In this document: positions 11,876 through 24,600 of the stretch, piece by piece | Position numbering within the stretch: the first letter of the stretch is position 1 | Layout: each line of letters opens with the position of its first letter | From: Aristolochia californica | Lineage: Eukaryota > Streptophyta > Magnoliopsida > Piperales > Aristolochiaceae | NCBI GenBank assembly: GCA_029961685.1 | Contig: JARWKL010000012.1 | Span: forward strand, 24,165,227 to 24,229,226 | Reading direction: 5' to 3' | Length of the DNA stretch: 64,000 bases | Made by a program: the position numbers and the translations under genes | The notes under the pieces: model-generated | Seen by the model: the letters and a program-made list of their open reading frames with translations, nothing else | Told to the model about the DNA's origin: nothing | Databases searched by the model: none

Positions 11876-11883
11876 TATTTACA
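11876..11883 (-). promoter_or_regulatory. Altered TATA box of thioredoxin A
   Basis: Minus strand TGTAAATA, at the place where thioredoxin B has TATAAATA (21024-21031). The flanking bases are nearly identical in both copies, so the A-to-G change in the second base is a clear substitution. Confidence 0.5.
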
Positions 11884-11989
11884 AGAGAAGGAAAAGAAAG
11901 GAAAAGAAAAGAAAAGAAAAACCGCGGTATTGACATTCCTATTCAACGGTGGCTGAAAGTCGATTTTTCCCATTTTCTAATTCGAGCAA

Positions 11990-12464
11990 AAGATTTGATA
12001 AACAGAATTTGTCTCGAGTCTTCGTCTTAATACTGTAAATCATATTAGCCCTAATTATTCTCTTTTAATCTCCTCCGGTGGGAGTGACCTTTATTCTTCA
12101 CCGCCGACTGGTCCACCTAAAAGCGGCTTTCTGGAGTTCCTGGACCCGATTAGCGACGGATTTGACATCGAACTCTGCTGCAATGAGATACAGCTATGAA
12201 CCAACAGGTCTGTTGCATCACAAGATTCCTACATTAAGAGAAAGAAAAAAGAACCGGCCAGTGCGAACTTGATCTTCGAAGATACATCATCATGGAACAC
12301 GTTTCATTGATTAGCAACCGCATATAACTTGGATTCTTTACTACGGTCTGCTGTCATTACAAAACTTGTATTTACAGTATGGCATTTCCGGATGAATGCT
12401 CCGGTATTTCCCCCTGAGAAATGGAAATGAGCGTCCATTGAAGTGAATCCCCTGTGATTTCTTT
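11990..12464. other. Upstream flank of thioredoxin A
   Basis: This stretch aligns with 21130-21575 in copy B and shows no gene. The homology to the thioredoxin flank stops near 12450; from about 12465 the sequence instead matches an AMP deaminase intron (25455 onward), marking a deletion junction. Confidence 0.6.
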
Positions 12465-12579
12465 TTTCCACTATATTCATTTCTTATTTACATTTTGTTT
12501 TATGTTGCTTAAAACTTTATACTCCATGCCTTGCAGCCCAAGAATAGTAATGATAACGACGGTATGTTTTTAACTCCAG

Positions 12580-15500
12580 GAGAATCCAAATTTAAGTCGA
12601 ATTTTTTACTTCGCTTTTTTAGTTGTTGTTATTAATAAAAAAATATCTGGAAAATATATCATGATCTACCTTTGGAAATTTTTTGTTTCTTAACTAACAA
12701 TATCTATAAAGAATCTTTAGAAGATAATTTTATTTTCAAAAATTTTCCTTATTTATTTGTCAGAGAGAAGAAGTGTTTTTACTCTGAATTATGGCAATAT
12801 CCCCCCAAAAAATAGTTACTTGATTTTATGCTACAAATTACAAAAGCATCTATGTCAGGAGATTCTGATCTAAGATTAGATTCAAAACGTGTGTGTGTGT
12901 GTTTTTTTTTTTCTGGTTATGAAAAATTCTTGCAGCATATTAACAGCATATTGGACCAACACTTGGTGTACCTATCCCCTTATGAAGTGAGCAGCTTCGT
13001 TTAGCCTATCACTCAATGAAATCCTTTCAAGTTATAACTGGTTTATCCTAAAGCTTTGCCTTTTAGAATCGGTTTCATTCTGTAATTACATCTATAAACG
13101 TGGATTATATTCAGAAACAGAACACTTATGTCATTGGCTGCTAATTGGTTGGTAATATAGCTAGCTCTTGGTTTAGTGTCTGAATTAATCATTGATAAAA
13201 TAAGCGCGAAAGCTATATCCATTACTGTTTTATTTACTTTTTTCTGTTTTTTAGAAGACCTTGTAACTACTCTCAGAACGAGCAACACTCAGTTTAGTTA
13301 TACTTTTTGAGAAGATTCACAACACTTGGTTTGACTTATTGGTAACTTATTATTTGGCGCGTGTTTTCCTTATTCAAGGATGGACTTCTTGTAAGTTATT
13401 TCATGTGTCCTTATCTGCTGATATATAACTGCATTGTTAGTACATGTTATTTGGGCATTGGCCCATTTTCGTTGCTGCTATTGTCTCTTTGATTGAGATA
13501 TTATTACTAAAGAAGAAGTCTTCGGTTGCTTGCCTTGGGTTCATTATTTGTTGATTGTTGTCAACATTAGTTCATTGGTTCATATGATAGAGATTTGCAT
13601 TATTTAAAAAAATAAAGCACATGGTGACTCTGACTTCTTTACCTTATCTTCCTATTGATTCCTCATTATAGTATTATTATTTGACAGTTTTTCTCCTATA
13701 ATCCTTTATTTGACTCTCACTTACCCCTTTTGGAACGTTGCTTTGGTTGGTCTTAGGGGTGGCTTCGAATCAAACAGGCTCGCAATTGCTCGGGCTTGGC
13801 TTGATTCTGGCTCAGTTCTGTATACCACCTGATCTTGAGCCGAGTTCGAACTCGACCGAATCAAGGTTCAGCGTGAGCTCTTTAATTTAACGAGGGTGCG
13901 GGATTCGGGGGGATTTGGGGGAGTTGGGTCCGGGAAGTGGGAGCGAGAGGGGAGAAATTCTTCCTCCCCTCGTCACCGCCGAGCCCCTCCCGACCGCTTC
14001 TGGGGCCACCTCTGTCGCCGTCGACAGATGCCCCCGGTCACCTTTTGCCTTTCTGTCGCCACCGATTCTGTGGCCACCACTTTGATTTTTTTCCCCTCGT
14101 CTGCCTTCGCCTTTGTTTCCGTCGCCGCCGCCTCCATCGCAGCCGTTATCCCGGACGAAAGTTCCTCGCCAGCGCTGCTGGAAGCTTTTCCTCCCCCCCG
14201 GACGCGATCATACGTTGGAAGACTCTTGAGCGCAGCCCACCGGAGCGCTTCTTCATGGTCGTCGTCTTCTCTGAATGAACCCGACCTCGAGAAGACAGTC
14301 CGCAGAATTCCACATCTCGAAGAAGCGGAACAAACCCTAGCGCCAGAGATAGATGGCCGACGAGAAGCTTTCAAGGAGAGCAAGCATTTTCGATCCAACG
14401 ATTCAGAGAGACAACGTTAGAGTTCTTGAGAAGTACATTAATGGCAGCTCCTACTTCCCAGAGGGAGACTGTTTATGTACGACAAGAGTTATGGCTTAGC
14501 TTTTTGCTGTTGCTCTTCTTTCTCTTTTTCGAAGACAAAGAAAACAGGAGCAATTTGTTTTTCGTCTCTCGCACAAAGTTCTGTTTCGCCGCAGCTGCCT
14601 CATGCAGCCATGAATCTTCGTCGTTTCTTGCAGTTAGGGGTGGTTTTGAACCCGATCCTGCTCGTGAGCGGCACGGGCTGGGTTCAATTCGGTATACTTA
14701 TCTCGAGTTCGGAGTGAATCAAGGTTCGGCCGGAAAATTCGCGAGCGGCATGGGAGTCAGAGACAGGGGAGTGGGACCATGAGCCGGAGCGAGAGCAGAC
14801 AGGGGGGGGCGAATTCTTCCTCCCCTGGTCACCCTCGTAGCCTTTATCCCCGACGAAAGTTCTTGCTGGCGCCGCTTGAATATTTTCGCTCCGCGTGATT
14901 CCTCGTCCTCGGTGGAAACTAGTGGACGTCGTCCCTGTTTTAGTAGAAATACGTTTCTAGTGACTATGAATCCTTATTTTTTTTAAATATTTTTTTAATT
15001 AAAAATTTTTATTTAAAAAATTATATAATTTCCTAAGTAAGATTTTCCTACCATATAGATTGAATAAGTATTTGACATTTGATGTTATAATATTTTTAGT
15101 ATAAGGTAATTTTCATAGCAATTTTGTGTTTGATATTTTATTTGATTAAAAATTTATCTATAAGTATAGTAATATATTAGTTTTTTTCTTAGTAAAGATT
15201 AATTATTAATTTTTATTTATTTCCTTAGAAGAGGCAATAAAAGGTCTATTTAACTTTCCTAAGAAAATTTTAAAATATTTCTTGTAATTTTCTAGTAAAT
15301 CATTAATAGTAATAGGATTTTATTTAAAAGTGTTTTTTGGAAATGTATCTTAGGAAAAATATTTCTTGTTTTTTCTAGAATATAAATTTTCAACTAAGGG
15401 TACTATGGAGGCTATAGTAAATTTATGGCCAGATTCAAAAATTACAAAATAAGTTAGACAACATTTGGGGTAAAAAAGATTAATATTAGTGCGTTCTAAT

Positions 15501-16503
15501 CCATTATCGAGATGCAATCCCGAACCTACCTATAGCTCAATTCGATGTCACCCTTATGCCCAATTTTAAGTAGAGGTCATCCCCAATTTTATGTAGAGGT
15601 CAAACCCAATTTTATGTAAAATATATGCATAATTTTATATACAATTTATTTAACTTGTATTTTTTGAAAAGTTTTAAATGTATGTTTTAGCTCGAACTCG
15701 AGACATGTATTTTTTGAAAAGTTTTAAATAAATATTGAAGCTCGAGCTTAGCTTGAACTCGGTTAAAATTATTGGGTTCAAGCTCGATAACAATTTTAGG
15801 CTCGAGGCTGGGTTGGGCTCGAGCTCGAGTTTGAAATATTTAAATCCAACTCGGCTCGAATATAGGCAGGTTTGGGCTCGGCTCGGCTCGATGCCACCCC
15901 TAGTTGGTCCCTTTTATATATATGTGTGTTTTTAAGTCCTTGAAACTTTTTATTGGCATCCTTCGGTTTTTTTTTTTTTTTTTTCGTCTTGTGAGTGACA
16001 GACATTACCCACTTTCGTAATTATTATCACTACATTTGTTCCAAATAATTTGAGTTTGGTTTTGACTTATCAGCCATTTCTGCCCTTTTAGAGTCTGGGC
16101 CCGGTGTTATACTTATCGTTGGGACACCGTAATGGAGAAACTGATTACTACATCTATGTTATTTGTTTCAACTTGGGATCACTACCTTTACCTCCGAGTT
16201 TGAGGGGGAGTGTTGGAAGATATAATATAATTAGGGTATCATTGATGTAATTAGTTTATGTTTTTTATCTCTTTTTCACTCTTACTAGGAAGGCATAATT
16301 ATCATATTGTACTTTTTATCAATTATAAATATAAGGGGGAGGGTTGGGAAAAAAGTCCATTACCTTATTCTTCCTCATCTTTTCTCCGAATTGGTCACTC
16401 TTCCTCTTCTCCTCCTAAAACTTTCTCTGTACAACTCTTCTTTTTCTCACCCCTCAATGCTCTTCAACTGTGATTATACATCATAGATTCCTAAGTTTTA
16501 ACA
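12580..16503 (+). mobile_element. Truncated duplicate of the LTR retrotransposon, with 3' LTR at 16211-16503
   Basis: This is the copy-A counterpart of the LTR element at 27235-29985. Its 5' LTR and first part are deleted; the interior resumes at about 12580 (matching 28195). The 3' LTR runs from TGTTGG at 16211 to AACA at 16503, preceded by a purine tract gagggggag. The interior is split by the hAT-like element at 13754-15902. The base run after the LTR, gatac, resembles gatat before the 5' LTR of copy B (27230-27234), preserving a target duplication better than copy B does. Confidence 0.8.
13754..15902. mobile_element. hAT-like non-autonomous element H3
   Basis: Terminal repeat TAGGGGTGGC at 13754 and its complement ending at 15902, flanked by gttggtct (13746-13753) and gttggtcc (15903-15910). 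The copy-B sequence at about 29385-29400 (ggttggccccctttatatat) is the uninterrupted site. A second left-end-like sequence starts at 14635, followed by DNA resembling 13920-14200, so the element has an internal partial duplication or a nested relative. The GC-rich left third gives overlapping open frames on both strands (13896-14420) that match no known protein. No transposase. Confidence 0.75.
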
Positions 16504-17462
16504 GATACCAATTAAGACTTTCTAAATCTATCTACTTGTAGGAATAAGATTTCAACATAAGAAATAACTTATAATCTCTAGGGTTACTAACTTTATGCAT
16601 CCCTAGTTTAGAAACAAAGACTCAAACTTAAAACAGGAAACTACCTCTTAAAAGAGGATTTTCTAATTGAAGCTTTTACCAAAACAGCAAGTTTCTGAGT
16701 GATACTTCCATTTTAAAAAAACATCTAGTTAATGTAAAACTAAACTTTTTAACTGGCTTGAAATAGGAAATTAAAAATTAGAGAAACTTTCTAATTTAGA
16801 ATTTTCTATTTTTAAAACTTAAAGAGTACAAAATAGTAAATTTAGGCCTCTTTAAAATGAGTCTCCTTCTTTCTCATTCTTTCTTGAACATCAAAGATTT
16901 TTAAGTGATCTCGTCCTTAAATATTCTTCAGCTAGCTCTTCTACATTGTGGACTACACCACATCACCTCGACCAAATGGCCCAGGGATCCCTCTCGAGCT
17001 CCATCAAAATTTACCGGATGGGTCCACTCATTCACTTATAGCATCCAGGCGCTCAATGAGGCAGCAGGTGTTCTCTCATGGTTAGGAATAATGCTCCCAA
17101 AAAGATAATTTAGTTCACGAAAGTTACTAGCCCAAACTTGGACATAATGAATGATTTTTCTCAATGACACCATTTGTTGAATAGAATACAAAAGATGCCT
17201 GAGGGAAGGGAGCAGAAAGGTTGTTTTTACTTGGATAGAATTGTAAAATGTCTAAAAAGGAGAACAAATTAGAAATGAATCAGTTTTACTAAAACAATCC
17301 CAGGTTAATACAGGTCCTACTCTGATGCAACATGAATATGAAACAACCCAATCATCACTCACAGTTCCAGAGGTTAACATGACTAGCTGATCAACATTGG
17401 ATACACACACTCTTGTCCTAAAAAGTAAATAACAAAGAAAGGATGCCTGTTGATGAACAAAC

Positions 17463-19598
17463 CTGTGATAGAAACACATGCAGCTGAGGATTTGGATCCA
17501 CAAATAAACACATAATCTAAAATATTCTGAAAGGATGTGACAATTCCCATCTTTTTATATACATTGTAAAGGCGTGGTAGCTGCAAAATATGACAAACAA
17601 GTTTCAGCAGTCATAAACCTTCATGAGGGACTTATTGAACAAAATATGTATCCAACTGAAACTAGAGGAAACTAATTAAAGAATACATTGTCATGATTAT
17701 TTCTTTACAGACAAAATATGTTTGCATAGATGCAATAAATGTTTATCAGAAATGATCATATTTGTTCCATTTTAATGGTAGGGAAGTAAAGTAAGCTCAT
17801 GCCCTCATGCATAGTGCATTTCACATTTAAAAGTTGAGGTGTCTTTAATACCTAAAACAATAATTTGACGAATTTTAATACAGCATAGTGATTTTCAAAA
17901 TAAGATTTGCCATCTATTTTCACATTGGATCTCAAGGTAGTACAGATTAGAATGCTGTTAGGTTCAACGAAAGGTATGAAAGTAGCCATTCCACATGGTT
18001 TGGTCCTCTATATTCAAATTTCTGTCTCAGAGTACGTTGCATAGTAACAATTCTAGGTAGTTGTTAAACAACTCATGAAGGCAGTGAAGGAGATGAAAAA
18101 ACTCCTTTTTGTTGTATGTATTTGCCTTTTGCGTTTCTTCTGCTGTTTTGATGGATTAATTTCCTCTGCTTTTTGGGGTTGCATTCTACCCCTCTTGTAC
18201 TTGTTTGCCCTTCCGTTAGGACTTATGGTACCACATTGATGAGCATTAACTTCTTAGATGCATAATAGATACCAACCTGAATTAACCAAACAGCATTTTC
18301 ACTGTAAATTGAGTTGTTAATGAACCAGCTTGCCAATTGATCCCACTCACTCCGTTTCAGTCCATAAATGGAAACTCTATACTTGGCCATCTGGAGAAGC
18401 AGCACTGGCAGAAATTAGTACAGGTGACAAACATTAACCCAGAATGTAAACAACCTATGCACAATGAAAAAAATGCAACTAGAATGGACCCTTGAGTTAC
18501 ATTAAGTTCCAGATATGAGGTGACAAACAGAACATTTAAATAGTTGGTAAGGCTTTGGTTAAGCAGGTCTGGCCAAGTTTAGAGTCTCAGAACCAGTGTA
18601 GCACACCTAAACAACAGATGCAATTGTCTTGGTCTTGTTCAGCTGAACCTCATTTTCCTATCTTTTCCATTTTACCTCTTATTGTATTTGTGCACTGAAC
18701 TTTTGCCTATCAGTTCAGTACACATTTTTTGTTTATTTTTTTGAGTTGGCACAAGTTTAAATCAGCTCACATTGTTCAGTCTTATTTCTTTAAAACACAA
18801 GGAAACCATACTTCTTGGTTTCTTCATGTCCGCAAAGATGTTTGAATCCACAATACAAAACCCACTTCTATTTTACGTTGAAACTTCTCCTTTTTTCTCT
18901 ATGGACTCGCCGACTCAACTGCAACCTTGCGTATGAATTGCTAGTTGGATGGGTTACATATCCGAAAAGTGGAGATTCAAAACAGAAAACAAAAAAAACA
19001 GAACGAAAAACAGAAAACAAAAGAAAACAGGAGAAAGACAAAGTAAAGTTACTTAGATGTTGACAGACTATCCAAGTAATAAAATTTTCACTTATTGAAG
19101 GTATATGTGAGTTTCCGTTTTCCTTCTTCTGAAGTGACTACTCCTTTGAAGGTGGAACTGAAACTGATAAGGACCCTGCTGGATTGCCTTTAAAAGTTAT
19201 CTAGCAAATCAATCAAGAGCCGAGTCTGGTTAGGGTTGACCTGGTCATAGGTTGCAAAAGGAGTTTACCAACCTAAGCCCACATTGAAATTGGTCCATTG
19301 CCGCCCTAATTGTTAGAAAAGAATCTTATCTAGAATGAACATATTCACTCCTATGACCTTTATGTATGCCAAGACGTAAGAACCTCAGAAAACAAAAATA
19401 ACTAAGAGATTAGAAAAATATTACAAAAATTCCAACCTGGTATTTGCTTGCTTCAAGATCACATAAAACTTGCTTGGTCACTTCAGCCATAAAGCGACCT
19501 GAATCAAAATTTTCAAGATAAAAGAACTGCTTCAGAGCAGTGCGCTACTTCTAATTACCTTGATAAGATTTATATTGACATCAAAACGCCTTGGATGA
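17463..19598 (-). pseudogene. AMP deaminase fragment from the tandem duplication
   Basis: It carries copies of exons 10, 11 and 12 of the downstream AMP deaminase gene plus the last few bases of exon 9, with the intervening introns. The exon 10 copy (19437-19498, 62 bp) and exon 11 copy (18277-18390, 114 bp) keep length and splice borders. The exon 12 copy (17463-17580) is 118 bp against 141 in the intact gene, so it has lost 23 bp and the frame is broken. There is no promoter, no N-terminal exon and no catalytic C-terminal half. It ends abruptly at 19598, where DNA homologous to 8076 begins; this is the duplication junction. Confidence 0.85.
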
Positions 19599-20376
19599 GC
19601 CGAGAGAAGAAGAGGACTAACCTTATTTCTGATTTCTGATGAATTCCCCATCGTCCCTGATTCTAAAGATAAAGTCGAAGACATAAGTTATCGAACTGGC
19701 TCGTTAAGCGTACCAAGGTTCAGTCAAACTCGACTCGAGTAAATTAAATGAACAAAACTAAAGATCGGGATAGGTCAAGCCGAACAGAGCCGGGACCGAG
19801 CCAAACTCAAAACTATTCGTGAACCTGCACTGCCTTACAGCCTACCGGTTCATTCGTCCAGCATAGTACTATAAAACTCGGATCCAATCAGCTGATAGGT
19901 TCAAAATACTGTTTTTAGACAAAGCCCAATTAACCAATTCAGTTTAAACCTGCGCATAATTCAGTAAGGTAACATCGTTGGCAAGGAAAATTGTCCCCAT
20001 GCAACACACAAGGGGGGGTAGGGTGACCAACCCTTCCTCTATTTTGATACGGATGGAGAGAGGGTTGCCACCCCTCCCCCCACGAGGGAAGTGCCCAAGA
20101 GGGAGCTTCGTTGGCTGATAGTGAGACTTTCCATTTGGCATTAAATGAAAGATCAATACATTATAAACGAAGGAAAGATAGTCAAACAAAGATCACATCA
20201 AACTCGGTGCTCTGATTGATCCAGACCTAAGCAACGAGTCTACGACTCGTCGTATCCTTCATACTAGCACAAAGCCAAAAATATGAAAATCTAAATCCAT
20301 TCCTTATTTTCATTGCATTATTAATCATCGACTCCTATGGATGCTGATGTTCTTCGATTCTGAAATCGTATCTCGC

Positions 20377-20944
20377 CTAGCTGCTCTTGTGTTTTTTTAT
20401 CTGATTGAGGAGCTCATCCTTCCTCGCCCCAACTATTCGGTTAATTTCCTTCCCTTTCTTCACCAGCACAAACGTCGGCATCGCATCCACTCTCCATTCT
20501 CGAGCCACTTCCTGTATAAAATTACCCAATTCTAAACAAATTGGAACAACTACAAGCTCTAAATCTCTGTTCCATTTTTGCTCTGCTAAATTCTTGAATT
20601 CATGAAACACTTACCTTAAGCTCATCGACGTCGATCTTCACGAACACCACCTCTCTGTGCTCAGATGCCCATTCTTTAAAGAGTGGCTCCACGAATCGAC
20701 AAGGCCCGCACCAAGTTGCGGTGAAGTCGATAACCATCTTTTGACGAAAAAAAAACACGCGATTCAGTCCAGAATGAATTAGAATTGACAAAAGGAGGAG
20801 AGATTGATCGATTTGTGCAGTTACCAGTTGATCGGTTTCTTTGATAGAGTTGAAATGCTCCTGCCATTCAGCCTTGGAGTGGAAGGAGAGAACAAGTGAG
20901 GACTCCGACGAGGAGCAGTGAGCCGCAGATGCAGTGCCTCCCAT
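20377..20944 (-). CDS. Thioredoxin h-type, copy B (canonical WCGPC)
   Basis: A three-exon gene: 20825-20944 (40 codons), 20615-20737 (41) and 20377-20511 (44 plus stop), all phase 0 with GT-AG introns, total 125 residues. The active site WCGPC sits near residue 50, followed by the conserved VKIDVDEL and the cis-proline segment AMPTFVLVKKG; the length fits the family. The N-terminus MGGTAS has Gly2/Ser6 as for N-myristoylation, typical of membrane-associated subgroup II (h2-like) proteins. It normally receives electrons from NADPH-thioredoxin reductase in the cytosol or at membranes. A TATA box lies at 21024-21031. Its 3' neighbour is the AMP deaminase gene, also on the minus strand, whose stop is about 720 bases upstream of this start. 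It is probably the ancestral locus of the pair. Confidence 0.92.
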
Positions 20945-21023
20945 CTTGAGCCGGTTTGGTTTCTCCTTTCTGTGGCTCTGACCTAATCTCCCTTGATGGA
21001 GAGAACCGCGTTCGACTCCTCGC

Positions 21024-21031
21024 TATTTATA
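21024..21031 (-). promoter_or_regulatory. TATA box of thioredoxin B
   Basis: Minus strand TATAAATA, 80 bases upstream of the start codon, giving a predicted leader of about 50 nt. Confidence 0.6.
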
Positions 21032-21666
21032 AGAGAAAGAAATGCAAAGAAAACAAAAGCCGCGGTATTGAAATTCCCATTCAACGGTGGCTGGACTTTT
21101 CCCATTTTCTAATTCGAGCAAAAGATTTGATAAGTCTGAATATAGTAATTTATATTAGCCCTAATTATTCTCTTTTAATCTCGTCCGCTGGGAGTGACTA
21201 TTTATTCTTCGCCACCAACTGGTCCACCTAAAAGGGGCTTTCTGGAGTTCCTGGACCCGGTTAGCGATGGAATTGACATCGAACTCTGCTGCAATGAGAT
21301 ACAGCTATGAGCCAACAGGTCTGTTGCATCATAAGATTCCTACATTCAGAGAGAGAGAAGTAAACGGCCAGTGCGAACTAGATCTTTGAAGATACCTCAT
21401 CATGGAACACGTTTCATTAGATTAATTGATTAGCAGCCGCATATAACTTGGATTCTTTACTCTCCGGTCTGCTGTCATTACAAAAGTTGTATTTACAATA
21501 TGGCATTTCCCGATGAATGCTCCAGAATTTCAACCTGAGAAATGGAAATGAGCGTCCATTGAAGTGAATCCCCTGTGATTGTCTCATGCTGACACACAGC
21601 TAAGAAAACCGATTCCTCGAAGTGGTATGGCCTGTCTTATGAGTTGTTATTGTCACTAGATTCCAG

Positions 21667-24600
21667 TCAGGGGTCTATTTCCTCGGGGAGTTTGGCTTGG
21701 CCACCATAAATATATTGCATCTCTTCTTTCCAGGTCTGCAAAAGCAAAGTTCCATAACCCATCACATGAAGAAATGTTGGCCCTAAGTGTTATGTCCCAA
21801 GAAAGTGATTTTGAGAGTTACCTCATGTCTGAAAGAGATTCTCAGGTATGGTACATTAGTCTGGTGGATGTCATTCCCTTCAGGGCCTCGCGTGAAGTAC
21901 TTGTCCCCAAGCCAATGCGACTACAGTCATGCAAATTTAAAGTTTATAAACTCAATTGAATATGTACAGCACAAGAAATCAGGGGCATGCAAAAAAAGTA
22001 AATTGGCACGATTTCCGGGCCGAAGGGGAAAAGTTGATCGTCTTTGAATTGGACTACAAGTTGCACATTATTCCTTTGACAAAGGGTGGTTTTCAAATTT
22101 GATTCCAGTGCCACTGAGGTCATTAGTCCTTTCAGTGTGGAAGTGAGTACTATTCAAAAAGGAAAATTTGGAGTTCCCTTAGGATGCCTATACTAGCTTC
22201 AGGACAAAACTGAGAAGAGAAACTGATTGTGAGAAAAGCTGCACATGCAGAGGAGGATTATGAGGTTTTCTCACTATAACAGAATTCTGTTTTCCCAGGA
22301 TCCACTGATTATATCACCAATAAACAACAAGAGCATATTAACGGAAGTTGAATGGGTGGTCTAAGCCTGCGCTCACACCTGTGCGCGAAGCGCTCAAAGC
22401 GATGCGAGCCAGCTTGTAGTAAGAGGAGGGCACAATGCCACTTGGATTTGCCAGTGTTCAGTTTGTAGGAGTAGAAACTCACTTGAAAAGCCAACAAAGA
22501 AACAGAAGTCAAAAGTGAACTTACAACAAGAACATAAAGTTTGCATATTTCCTACCTTTGCTGCATGGGAAAACCCAGATTGGTAAACAGAATTCCTAGC
22601 TATCTCACAAATATCACAGGAACTGAGCTTCCACACCTGAAATATTGCTACATATGTGAGATGAAGTCGCAAACATTATCAAAATCTAAGATTTAACAAG
22701 GCTATCAGGCATAATAGTTTATCAGAGCTTGCAAGGATGAGATCTTGTCTTCGTTGCATTGGTAACATAATATACTCGCTGATCTGTTAGTTTCAAGTGA
22801 GAATCTTGAAACAATATATTCCAACCAAACTTATAAATAACACACTTTTTTAAAAATTAATTTTCTTATTACCTTTTTAACCTGAAACATGAAATTTATC
22901 TTAACCTTATAAGTTCTTTCAGCATTTATTTGACAAAATTTGTTTTGTTGTGTTATTAGAACTGGACAGGACTGACTAGAGAAACCAGACGCTATCCTCC
23001 ACTGGGTCTAAAAACAGGTCAAACTGAATGATAAAAAAACGGCTGTTCCAGATGAAGATCTCCTTCCCCTGCAGTGTACTGGCTAGAGAAACCAGACTAT
23101 CCCTCCACTGGGTCTAAAAATAGGTCAAACTGAATGATAAAAAAAATGGCTGACCCAGATGAAGATCTCCTTCCCCTGCAGGCTCCCCCTTCCCCGTGTT
23201 GGGCATCCATGGGGAAGGGTCCATGGCCTCCCTGCCATCAATGGCAAGAAGGTGGGGCTCCTCCCCTGGCAGTAAAAAGAAAGGGAAATGATAAGAGTTG
23301 TGGAGGACCAGACTCATTCCTTCTCCTCCCCCTCTATTCTTTGTTGATGAGGGAGAGATCTCCCATCCTCATTCCTGTTGTGCAGGAGCCACACAATGGT
23401 GGGGGACATTCCTCCCTCATCGACAAAGAAAAAGATAGCAAGTGGGAAGTGCATAGAAGGAACAGGGAGGGCAGGTTTCTACTCCCCATCCTTGTGTGAG
23501 AAAGTCAGGGGAGATTTCCTCTGACATTTTTATTAGTACTTTCACTTTTGTGATGCCTAATGATGTAACCAGTTCAACTGATTGTTAAACCTGGTTGTCA
23601 AACCTGGTCACCCTGCCAAGTCAGTGACCAGGTCGGTTTAATCATATTGGTTTTAAGTTTGTTTAATTTACTAATATTTAAGAATTAGAATATTTTACAG
23701 AAATCTTGGAATGAACCAAAAGTCTTGGAATCTTTGGACTGTAACATAAGTTTTTAAAGCAAACACCAAGTCTACCACTCTATGTTCTGATTTGACTGAT
23801 CTAGCAGGTGAGAGCTTAAAACTACGATTGGTAAGAGAGATGCAAGGATGTTTTAAGAGCATTGTTTTATTTTTTTAATATACTGCATCCCCAAGCACAC
23901 GTTCTGTTCTGCATAAAACCTTCGTCACGGTTCAGGATCTGTCTTTTCCTTTTTCTTTTAGGTTTATTATTAAAGACCAATAACAGTTCCTGTATATGTT
24001 TTAGTAGTTGATAATACATTTAAACTACTAGTCCATTCTGGAACCTTCTTTCACATCTTGTTTTGAGAAAGAAAACAACTATTTAAAATCACCAGTCTTC
24101 TTTCATACACTTCAGATTGACGGAGATAAAAGTGGCTAGTTCTTTCAGTCCATGATGCATCCAGCAGTGTATCTAACAGATGTATCAAATGATAAAAGAT
24201 GTGGGTGTGGTTTGCCTAATTGTGATATGTATTGGTCCATGCAAATTTAGAATTTTTAGTGAGCAATACTTGGTCAATTGGCAGATGTAAGCAACTACTA
24301 ACTCTTGAACTGACCCATATTATATCAGATTCTCCGGTACCAAATAAACAAAATGGCAAACCATGTTTACGAACTCATTAATTTATACAAACACACGAAT
24401 GACCAGCTTTTTTTCCAAACTAAAAATACCTGTGCAGCAACACTATATTCCTCCACAAGTGGTTCTTTAGTTAAATGAATTTGCAAAGGATCATCTGTTG
24501 AAAGTGAGACATTGAGGCCACGTTGGAAGAACATGGGGAATGGATTACGATGATAATCCAAAAACAAAGAGTTGTTACTCAATGGTGACATAGCCAGTCC

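Larger units (their letters stand above)
8076..19598. repeat. Left copy (A) of a large tandem duplication
   Basis: Homologous blocks run in the same order as in copy B: 8076-8600 with 19600-20060, 10900-12440 with 20100-21575 (thioredoxin), 12465-12565 with 25455-25570, 12580-13750 and 15903-16503 with 28195-29985 (LTR element), and 16504-19598 with 29986-33260 (AMP deaminase exons). Copy A has lost the parts matching about 21580-25450 and 25575-28195, and has gained hAT-like elements at 8604-10899 and 13754-15902. Confidence 0.85.

Noticed and set aside
13896..14420. Frames of 174, 113 and 141 codons in overlapping and opposite directions
   Set aside because: They arise from GC-rich DNA in a hAT-like element, are open on several frames at once, and resemble no protein family.
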